Positions 58,162 to 64,000 of a stretch of DNA of 64,000 nt are shown one piece after another. A model generated the notes under the pieces. That model was given only the letters and a program-made list of their open reading frames with translations, made no database searches and was not told the origin of the DNA. Position 1 is the first letter of the stretch; the number at the start of each line of letters is the position of its first letter. Source of the DNA: Phycisphaeraceae bacterium (GTDB taxonomy: Bacteria > Planctomycetota > Phycisphaerae > Phycisphaerales > UBA1924); the NCBI GenBank assembly GCA_020639155.1, contig JACKHF010000002.1, positions 434,001-498,000 on the forward strand, read 5' to 3'. A program made the translations under genes and the position numbers.

Positions 58162-59328
58162 ATGGCACGCACCCCACGAAAAGCATCCACACGCAGAACC
58201 ACAAAGAAGACCACAACCCGCAAAGCACGCGGCAGCGCGTCGCCCGCGAGCGCAGGATCAGCACGCTCGTCGGACCTCAACATCGATCTGCTCCGCAGAC
58301 TCTGTGAGATGCCCGGCGTGCCCGGGCGCGAGGAACGCGTGCGCGAGTTGATCGAGTCCGAGATCGACGGGCTGTTTGACGAGGTTCGCACCGACGCAAT
58401 GGGCAACCTCATCTGCACACGCAAATCGCGCAGCAAGTCATCGAAGAACCCCACGCGTGTGATGCTGCTGTGCCACATGGACGAGATCGGGTTCTACGTG
58501 TCGTCGATCGATGAGAATGGGTTCCTCTGGCTCAACAACGCGGGCGGGTTCGATCCGCGCAATCTGTTCTCGCGCCGCGTACTTGTGTGCACAAAGCACG
58601 GCGACTTCAAGGGTGTGATGAATCCCGGTGGACGACCGATCCACATCTCTGCACCGGAAGAACGCTCGAAGGTGCCGCAGGTCAAGGAGTTCTTTGTCGA
58701 CATCGGCCGCGACGTGTCCGAGGTGACAAAGCTCGTGCAGGTGGGCGACTTTGTTGTGATGGACGAGCCGTTCATCGAGGTCGGCAAGAAGGTTGTTTCA
58801 AAGGCGCTCGACAACAGGTTCGCGTGCTGGATCGGGATCGAGTCTATCCGCAAACTGGTGAACTCGAAGAAATCGCACGCGTGCGAGATCGTCGTCGCGT
58901 TCACGACACAGGAAGAGGTTGGCTTGCGCGGCGCAAAGACGAGTTCATTCGCAGTTCAGCCAGATATTGGCCTTGGTCTTGACGTGACTCTGTCATGCGA
59001 CACGCCCGGCGTTCCAGCGAGCGAAGCGGTGACGAAGCAGGGCTCGGGGTTCGGTCTGCACATCAAGGACGGATCGTTCATCGCGAATGCTGACCTTGTC
59101 GACGAGATCGAAGCGTGCGCCATCAAGCACAAGATCACGTACCAGCGGACGATCCTCGCAGCGGGTGGTCAGGATGGCGCAGCTGCGCAGCAGGCCGCGG
59201 CAGGTGCGCGCGCGGTTGGCATCACCTGTGGCACGCGGTATATCCACACAGTCACAGAGATGATCGATACACGCGATCTCGGCGCAGCACGTGACGTTGT
59301 GACTGCGTATCTCGCTGAGGTGAAGTAA
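58162..59328 (+). CDS. M42-family metallo-aminopeptidase
   Basis: 388 residues. CGGAG lies 6 nt before ATG 58162. The first 40 residues are a basic Lys/Arg/Thr/Ser-rich extension not present in most M42 enzymes. Domain motifs: LCEMPGVPGREERVR, MLLCHMDEIGFYV (metal His and Asp), SKALDNRFACWIGI (bridging Asp), FTTQEEVGLRGA (catalytic Glu-Glu), DVTLSCDTPG and a final CGTRYIHTVTEMIDTRD with metal His. Binuclear-metal aminopeptidase, cytosolic, usually a large tetrahedral dodecamer. Confidence 0.94.
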   Translation: MARTPRKASTRRTTKKTTTRKARGSASPASAGSARSSDLNIDLLRRLCEMPGVPGREERVRELIESEIDGLFDEVRTDAMGNLICTRKSRSKSSKNPTRVMLLCHMDEIGFYVSSIDENGFLWLNNAGGFDPRNLFSRRVLVCTKHGDFKGVMNPGGRPIHISAPEERSKVPQVKEFFVDIGRDVSEVTKLVQVGDFVVMDEPFIEVGKKVVSKALDNRFACWIGIESIRKLVNSKKSHACEIVVAFTTQEEVGLRGAKTSSFAVQPDIGLGLDVTLSCDTPGVPASEAVTKQGSGFGLHIKDGSFIANADLVDEIEACAIKHKITYQRTILAAGGQDGAAAQQAAAGARAVGITCGTRYIHTVTEMIDTRDLGAARDVVTAYLAEVK

Positions 59329-59335
59329 GCGGACG

Positions 59336-59379
59336 AACCTGTGACATCAACTGGCGAGCACTATCACAGGTTGCCTTTT
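59336..59379 (+). terminator. Intrinsic terminator of the M42 gene
   Basis: AACCTGTGA (59336-59344) pairs with TCACAGGTT (59364-59372), followed by GCCTTTTA. The loop is 19 nt. Confidence 0.75.
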
Positions 59380-60427
59380 ATGGGCGATCTGCGGTGCGTG
59401 ATTCTTTCTTTGCCGTCCAGGATTCCTCAGCGGCCAGAGCGTTGTACTTGACGAAGCTCTCCACCTGCTGCTCGGTTGGCTCTGCTTCGAGCCACGCGCG
59501 ATAGTACAGTCCAGCAAGAACCGATGCTGAGTCGCACATTCTCTTTGCGATAAACACTTTGCCAGGGTCCTGTTGGAGTTCCCCGGACTTTTCAAGATCG
59601 TATAACGGCTCGAGCGAGTCGAAGCTTCGTTCGATGAGCGCGAGTGTTGCTTCCCACACGCTGTCGCTGCGAATCGCTGCCATTGGGGTTCGATAGGTAT
59701 CAAGTCCTGCAAGATTCAGCGCGTGCAACGCGACGACATCGTCATCGATATACCGATGGAACCCAGAATCAGTCGTGTATCCCTTCGGATTGTCGCCAAC
59801 CCAGCCGTGGTGGTGGATTGTTGTGTGCAATGGCTGGCCAGCATCACCGACGAAGTGGCTGAGTTGTCCCATCTCGCGGAGCACGTTCGCACGCGCAGCT
59901 GCGAGTTGACGCTCGCGTGCAGGGTCGGCAAGCGTTTCCAGAATCCGCACGGTGTTCATTGACGACACCAGCTTCGCGTAGTGTTCCATGATGGCGTAGG
60001 GCAGGAAACCGATCTTCTCTGGATCGAAACTGATAACACCTCTGCGTTCTGTTCCGGCATCGTTACCGTGAGCGGTTGTTCGAATGAGTGCATCAACATA
60101 CTGGTACCGCAGTCTCGGGAGTGTGCGCAGCGTCAGCTTGTGATCAGTGAGCAGTTCGAGATCAATGTAATGATCGCCGTTGTTCTCGTGTGCGAGTGCT
60201 GGTGTGCGTGTGCCGCGCCAGCGGTCCGGCTCGTTGGACTGGTACGCTGCGATCTCAACAGCATCAGGTTCTCGCAGCCATGCTGGCACGTCATCGGGCA
60301 GGAGCGCGATTGCCAGTCGAGTGATGGTGCGATGCCCGGGCGCTGACCATGCGAATGTCATCGCAAGTGGGGCGAGCGCAATAACCAAAACAAATACAGC
60401 TCGGAACGATCGTGTGCGATGCAGCAT
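59378..60427 (-). CDS. Secreted S1/P1 nuclease / zinc phospholipase C-like protein
   Basis: 349 residues. Signal peptide ends at FAW; the mature protein would start W-SAPGHRTITRLA, where the N-terminal Trp and the following His are zinc ligands in this superfamily. Further ligands are visible in HENNGDHYIDLE and MGQLSHFVGDAGQPLHTTIHHHGW (His, Asp, His). A later DSGFHRYIDDDVV block and the C-terminal SASVLAGLYYRAWLEAE complete the pattern. It probably hydrolyses nucleic acid or phospholipid phosphodiesters outside the cytoplasm. Confidence 0.85.
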   Translation of the reverse strand: MLHRTRSFRAVFVLVIALAPLAMTFAWSAPGHRTITRLAIALLPDDVPAWLREPDAVEIAAYQSNEPDRWRGTRTPALAHENNGDHYIDLELLTDHKLTLRTLPRLRYQYVDALIRTTAHGNDAGTERRGVISFDPEKIGFLPYAIMEHYAKLVSSMNTVRILETLADPARERQLAAARANVLREMGQLSHFVGDAGQPLHTTIHHHGWVGDNPKGYTTDSGFHRYIDDDVVALHALNLAGLDTYRTPMAAIRSDSVWEATLALIERSFDSLEPLYDLEKSGELQQDPGKVFIAKRMCDSASVLAGLYYRAWLEAEPTEQQVESFVKYNALAAEESWTAKKESRTADRP

Positions 60428-60531
60428 CGTGGAACTCCGTCATGGGGAACATCACAATATGGCTGCTGAAGCCTTGGAGCGAACTCAATCGCTTTACACA
60501 AACTTGACATAGCTCAAGCCAGACTGTGTAG

Positions 60532-61284
60532 TTATGCGCTCGCAGCGTACTGCACCTCGGAAGTCTCCATTGTTTGTTGCGTGATGCAGTCGTGCGATGG
60601 TGCGCGGCATCGGGTTTCAGCGTTGGTGTAGAGGAACCGCCAGTGCATCGCCATTGCGGTAAGCACCGCGACGTGCCAGAGTTCGTGCGAGCCGACAACA
60701 CCCGGGATGAGCACGGGCCATCCAATGCCCATGATGATCGCGCCGATGGTGTATGCGACACCGCCGCCGAGCAGCAGCCGCAGTCTGTGCGTGCCGAGTC
60801 TTCGCCACAGCACAATGCCGGAGACGCCCGCCATCCATCCAAGGAACAGATACACCGCGGTGCCGAGCCCGAGTGGAAGCCGGCCATAGAAGATCGTGAA
60901 CATGGTGATGCCCGTGATGGCAGCTGTCCACATCAACGCGAGCGGCACCCAGCGCGCTTTGCCCCTGAAGAACATGCCTTGCACCGGCGTGTGCGTGCCC
61001 GCGATCAGCGTGAAGATCGCCGCGTGATCGAGCCTGCCGAGCACGTCCCGCGCGGTGCTACCCTCGGTGAGCATGTGGTACACGCCGCTCATCGCCAGCA
61101 GGAACACGGTGCACACGACGTACACGAGCAGGAACCCGGTGTGCCCGCCAGCGCGATGCGCTTTGCGCACAAGCAGAAACCCGAGCACGGCGAACACGAC
61201 CGCGCCAAGCAGATGGCTCAGCGCGCTGAAGGGTTCGAAGAATCCGGCGATGGGGTTGATGGGTTCCGTGGGTGGTGCAGACAT
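60532..61284 (-). CDS. Hemolysin III / PAQR-family membrane protein
   Basis: 250 residues with seven membrane segments. PAQR signature: ALSHLLGAVVFAVLG near the start, SGVYHMLTEG (first metal His), RLDHAAIFTLIAGTHTPV (Asp and His), and SHELWHVAVLTAMAMHWRFLY at the end (two His). Proteins of this family are putative membrane hydrolases. The C-terminal 30 residues are non-conserved. Confidence 0.92.
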   Translation of the reverse strand: MSAPPTEPINPIAGFFEPFSALSHLLGAVVFAVLGFLLVRKAHRAGGHTGFLLVYVVCTVFLLAMSGVYHMLTEGSTARDVLGRLDHAAIFTLIAGTHTPVQGMFFRGKARWVPLALMWTAAITGITMFTIFYGRLPLGLGTAVYLFLGWMAGVSGIVLWRRLGTHRLRLLLGGGVAYTIGAIIMGIGWPVLIPGVVGSHELWHVAVLTAMAMHWRFLYTNAETRCRAPSHDCITQQTMETSEVQYAASA

Positions 61285-61341
61285 GACGCGGAGCGTGCCA
61301 TCCTTTCTGTGTTCTGTTCGAGTAGTGACTCGTTGGTATGA

Positions 61342-62427
61342 CTACTCGTTGGAATCAGTGTAGCGGAGGATCTGGCATGCCCATGTCAGTCCGGCGCCAA
61401 AGGCCAGCAGCATGATGAGCTGACCCGGCTCGAACACGCCAGCGGATCGCGCGCGGTTGAGCGCGATTGGCACACTGGCTGCCGACGTGTTGCCCGTTTC
61501 TGCGATGTCGTTAACGACGCGGGGGACGGCGATTCCAACCTGCTCGGCAACGGCGGTGAGGATGCGCGCGTTGGCCTGATGCGGTATCACCCACGAGACG
61601 TCTGATGCCGACAGCCCCGTTGCGGCGAGCCCTTCGTGCGCGGCTTCGACCATTCTCCGCACGGCCTGCTTGAACACGCGTGTACCATCGAGTTGCAGGA
61701 AGTGCTGATGATCTGCAATGGTCTGGCTTGACGCGGGAGTGCGGCTGCCCCCCGCGGGGATCTGAATGAGATCGGCCTGCGAGCCGTCGCTGCGCACCTG
61801 CGAGTAGATCAGGTCCATCCTGCCATGATCGGCGATGACGCACGCGCCAGCGCCGTCGCCGAAGAGTACGCACGTGCGTCGATCTGTGTAGTCGGTTATG
61901 CGCGTCAGTGTCTCAGACCCGATCGCGAGCACACGCCGCGCCTGTCCGCTGCGCACGAATGCGCACGCGGTGTGGAGTGCGTACAGAAAACCTGAGCAGC
62001 CCGCGTTGATGTCCATCGCGCCGGCGTTCGACGCGCCCAGCGCGTTCTGGATAATGCACGCGCTCGATGGCACGGGAAGATCGGGCGTGGCGGTCGCGAG
62101 CAGGATCATGTCGATGTCGGCCGCGTCGATGTTCGCATCGTCCAATGCAGCGCGCGAGGCTTCGATCGCAAGATCGCTGGTGGCCTGTCCTGCACCAGCA
62201 CGCCGCCGGCTGCTGATGCCTGTGCGCGACGTGATCCACGAATCGCTCGTATCGACAAGCGCTTCAAGGTCCTTGTTGGTGATCGTTGTTTCCGGCAGAT
62301 AGTGCCCGAGCCCCGCGATCGACGCGAGAACTGGCGATGTGTCACGTGTCTGTATTGCGGAAGGCATGCCACGCACTGCTGGCTGAGGGGGGCGGGTTGT
62401 GCTCTCATGCACGGTCAACACATCCAA
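61342..62427 (-). CDS. fabH: 3-oxoacyl-ACP synthase III
   Basis: 361 residues from ATG 62427; a start at an internal Met 20 codons later is equally possible and would fit the family length better. Catalytic triad: Cys in INAGCSGFLYAL (about 146), His in VIPHQANARI (about 287) and Asn in ETGNTSAASVP (about 317). LPETTITNKDLE and WITSRTGISSRR are typical of FabH. It starts fatty acid synthesis by condensing acetyl-CoA with malonyl-ACP. plsX or fabD are not adjacent in the window. Confidence 0.94.
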   Translation of the reverse strand: MDVLTVHESTTRPPQPAVRGMPSAIQTRDTSPVLASIAGLGHYLPETTITNKDLEALVDTSDSWITSRTGISSRRRAGAGQATSDLAIEASRAALDDANIDAADIDMILLATATPDLPVPSSACIIQNALGASNAGAMDINAGCSGFLYALHTACAFVRSGQARRVLAIGSETLTRITDYTDRRTCVLFGDGAGACVIADHGRMDLIYSQVRSDGSQADLIQIPAGGSRTPASSQTIADHQHFLQLDGTRVFKQAVRRMVEAAHEGLAATGLSASDVSWVIPHQANARILTAVAEQVGIAVPRVVNDIAETGNTSAASVPIALNRARSAGVFEPGQLIMLLAFGAGLTWACQILRYTDSNE

Positions 62428-62678
62428 TCCCGGCCTGCGAGGGCCGATCCATGCTGGCCCGGTCCCCGTGATTGGGTTGTGCGAGCGCGAGAACGCTCCT
62501 TCCGGTCCGGAGCATTGTATGGATCACGAGTCGCTGTTTACCTGTCGCTGGCGAGCGTGGAGATATTGCGAAGAACTCGCAAAGTGGATACTTGATTCGG
62601 TGGGTGTCAGGTGATTGAGGGTTTGAACGGCTCCAAAATCCCCCCTGAATCTTCAGAAAAGGGTTGGATAACGGCAAA

Positions 62679-62930
62679 AGTGAGAGCAAACGTGGCGACG
62701 TTTGCTCCAAACAGGGAGAGGTTTGCTCTAAACAAGGCGATGTTTACTCCAAACGTGACCCTGTTTACTCCGAAGATGGCCCGGTTTGCTTCAAAGCTGG
62801 ACGTGTTTGCTCCAAACAGGATGATCATTGCTCTGAACGTGGACGTGTTTGCTTTGAAGTTGGACCGGTTTGGTCTGAAGATGGCGACCTTTGCTCCGAA
62901 GTTGGCACGGTTTGGTCTGCAACTGGACTG
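62679..62930. repeat. 21-bp tandem array of quasi-palindromic units, copy 2 (12 units)
   Basis: Twelve 21-bp units aligned without gaps to copy 1. By eye, units 0-5 are identical and about 13 substitutions fall in units 6-8, 10 and 11, for example GTTTGCTGCAAAC against GTTTGCTCCAAAC in unit 6. In the forward frame that spells heptads, both copies end at the same TGA (62929-62931 here). Confidence 0.9.
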
Positions 62931-63011
62931 ATTCGGAATGGAACCACAGAGGACGCGGAGGTTCGCAGAGCGGAGAAAAAGGGCAGGGCGTTAGGCGAGA
63001 GACTTCATTCT

Positions 63012-63038
63012 CGTCATCCCCGCGCAGGCGGGGATCCA
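63012..63038. repeat. REP/dRS3-like short palindromic repeat, copy 2
   Basis: CGTCATCCCCGCGCAGG...GGGATCCA with a perfect right arm; ATCCCCGC pairs with GCGGGGAT. Confidence 0.72.
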
Positions 63039-63111
63039 GCAAGTTGAATCATGAACTACAAATGAGGATACTGGACAGAGAGCGTAGGGCAATTTCGATA
63101 TTTACTGAACA

Positions 63112-64000
63112 TTATGGAACTCGGACTTTGGTAAAGGTTCCACCCGACTCCAGAGCGAGTAGTTCTAAGTCACGGTCACTATTTGAGGATCCAATCGAGA
63201 AGCAATAGACTGGCACATTGTGAGAAATAGACACAGCCTCAATCCTTTCTATTGCATCTCGTGCCAATCCGCCATCAGTCGAAAGAATTATAGCGTTTGG
63301 CAATGGGTCCATGTTAAATGCGCTATCGAAGGATGTTTCAAACGAGAATAGATCTTTGGCACCTTGTTGTATTTTAGACGCAATGCGACGGCTGCTAAAC
63401 TGATCTGTGCTGGTCCATTCAAGGGGTTTTATGATTCTTGATCCCCAATCATCAAACCAGTACACAGCGTATCCGATTTCCGGCTGAAGATTCTGGATTG
63501 TATTAATCAGTTCGGCATTCAGCATTTCAGATTTGTTTCGAGTTGTCATTGAATCAGATACATCGCAGATGAAAACTACTTTTGGCGCATCAATCTTGCA
63601 ATCAAAGAATGTTATCTGACTTGCTAAAGGGCGCCCTACTCTGATCGCGCGAACTCTCGCCCTACTAAACCAATCATCGGCAACCGACTGTAGTTTGGGA
63701 ACGCCTCGTCCGTCTTGGTACATGATGCCGAGCATGAACATGGCATCTGGATCCCCGATATCTGCAGCTCGTTGATACCAGCCTGCGGCAATCTCGTAAC
63801 TTTGGGCAGCAGTGCCGCCTTTGTCATACAGTCGGCCTAACTGATACATTGATGGGGCATGATTAAAAGTCGCTGCTTTTTCAAACCAATCAATTGCGAT
63901 TTGTGTGGATTGGTTATTCCGAATGGTAGCCTCAATAAACAAGAGACCTAGTCTGTACATGGATTCAACATGCTTGGCTTCGGCTGCAATTGTGTAGAGT
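63112..64000 (-). CDS. Sel1-repeat / VWA-like protein, paralog of 25979 (5' end outside window)
   Basis: 296 codons are visible; the frame stays open to the window edge (LYTIAAEAKHVESMYRLG), so the start and probable signal peptide are missing. Sel1 repeats (SMYRLGLLFIEA, SMYQLGRLYDKGG, AMFMLGIMYQDGRG) lead into a VWA-like domain with FICDVSDSMTT, a canonical D-x-S-x-S MIDAS motif, unlike the Asn version in the paralog. The shared transition motif DGRGVPKLQSVADDWFSRA and the ending LALESGGTFTKVRVP show common ancestry. The gene is richer in A+T than the window average. Confidence 0.85.
   Translation of the reverse strand, partial: LYTIAAEAKHVESMYRLGLLFIEATIRNNQSTQIAIDWFEKAATFNHAPSMYQLGRLYDKGGTAAQSYEIAAGWYQRAADIGDPDAMFMLGIMYQDGRGVPKLQSVADDWFSRARVRAIRVGRPLASQITFFDCKIDAPKVVFICDVSDSMTTRNKSEMLNAELINTIQNLQPEIGYAVYWFDDWGSRIIKPLEWTSTDQFSSRRIASKIQQGAKDLFSFETSFDSAFNMDPLPNAIILSTDGGLARDAIERIEAVSISHNVPVYCFSIGSSNSDRDLELLALESGGTFTKVRVP

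Larger units (their letters stand above)
62633..63038. repeat. Dispersed element, copy 2
   Basis: Same order of modules as 2868-3270: 46-nt leader (one mismatch), 252-bp array, TGATTCGGAATGGAACC, CAGAGG block (62938-62975), GTTAGGCGAGA and the REP-like palindrome. The two copies are in direct orientation 59.8 kb apart. Similarity ends just after GGATCCA in both. Confidence 0.85.

Noticed and set aside
1..64000. tRNA, rRNA or other structured RNA genes
   Set aside because: No convincing tRNA T-arm plus acceptor pairing or rRNA-like sequence was noticed by eye apart from the riboswitch; a tRNAscan/Infernal run would be decisive.

Overview
The window looks like chromosomal DNA from a planctomycete of the Phycisphaerae/Phycisphaerales type. 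Three intact or near-intact secreted proteins, plus one decayed remnant, end in the short Cys-flanked dockerin-like module (CYADC...FDYICFGN...GCP) typical of that group. A PEP-CTERM surface protein, a stand-alone C-terminal piece of the B12-dependent ribonucleotide reductase, an oversized SecA and many small membrane proteins with a 'CPxCGY...CPEC' zinc ribbon fit the same assignment. The lineage is inferred from gene content; no rRNA or tRNA gene was recognised.

Layout. 1-3.4 kb: the 3' part of a beta-propeller dockerin protein, then a PEP-CTERM protein behind a cobalamin riboswitch, then the first copy of a 0.4 kb dispersed element built on a 21-bp palindromic tandem array. 3.4-15.4 kb: a HAF-repeat dockerin protein, an RRM protein, a NfeD/NfeD/FloA membrane operon, a LuxR-type regulator, a thiolase, a methyltransferase, a DUF2238 membrane protein and an RhlE-like helicase. 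15.7-20.6 kb: a tightly overlapping run of small zinc-ribbon membrane proteins in two paralogous groups. 20.6-32.6 kb: NrdJb-like protein, SecA, a Sel1-repeat/VWA secreted protein, a HEPN-like gene, the E1-beta subunit of a 2-oxoacid dehydrogenase, and small secreted or pentapeptide proteins. 32.8-45.5 kb: an E2 acyltransferase with a methionine-rich linker, an MFS transporter, a cyclophilin, RidA, citrate synthase, a class III aminotransferase and the decayed tail of an FG-GAP/dockerin gene.

46.0-49.1 kb is an apparently intact mobile element. It has perfect 19-bp terminal inverted repeats (TIRs), an 8-bp target duplication, an IS1-like transposase, and three passenger genes, including an XRE-ImmA/IrrE metalloprotease regulator with an unknown upstream partner. 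49.3-55.2 kb holds a VOC protein, an orphan barstar, pgk, and the F0-plus-delta half of ATP synthase (atpI-like, B, E, F, H) running into pgk instead of atpA. 55.5-62.4 kb carries a polyprenyl synthase, another dockerin repeat protein, an M42 peptidase, an S1/P1-type nuclease-like protein, a hemolysin III protein and FabH. The second copy of the 21-bp array element (62.6-63.0 kb) and a second, truncated Sel1/VWA protein close the window.

The central-metabolism genes (thiolase, E1-beta, E2, citrate synthase, pgk, ATP synthase) describe an ordinary heterotroph. The least explained parts are the 21-bp palindromic array element, the transposon with passengers, the zinc-ribbon cluster and the riboswitch-controlled surface protein. 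Several genes have a -10-like hexamer ending 6-7 nt before the start codon and no Shine-Dalgarno sequence, which suggests leaderless transcription.
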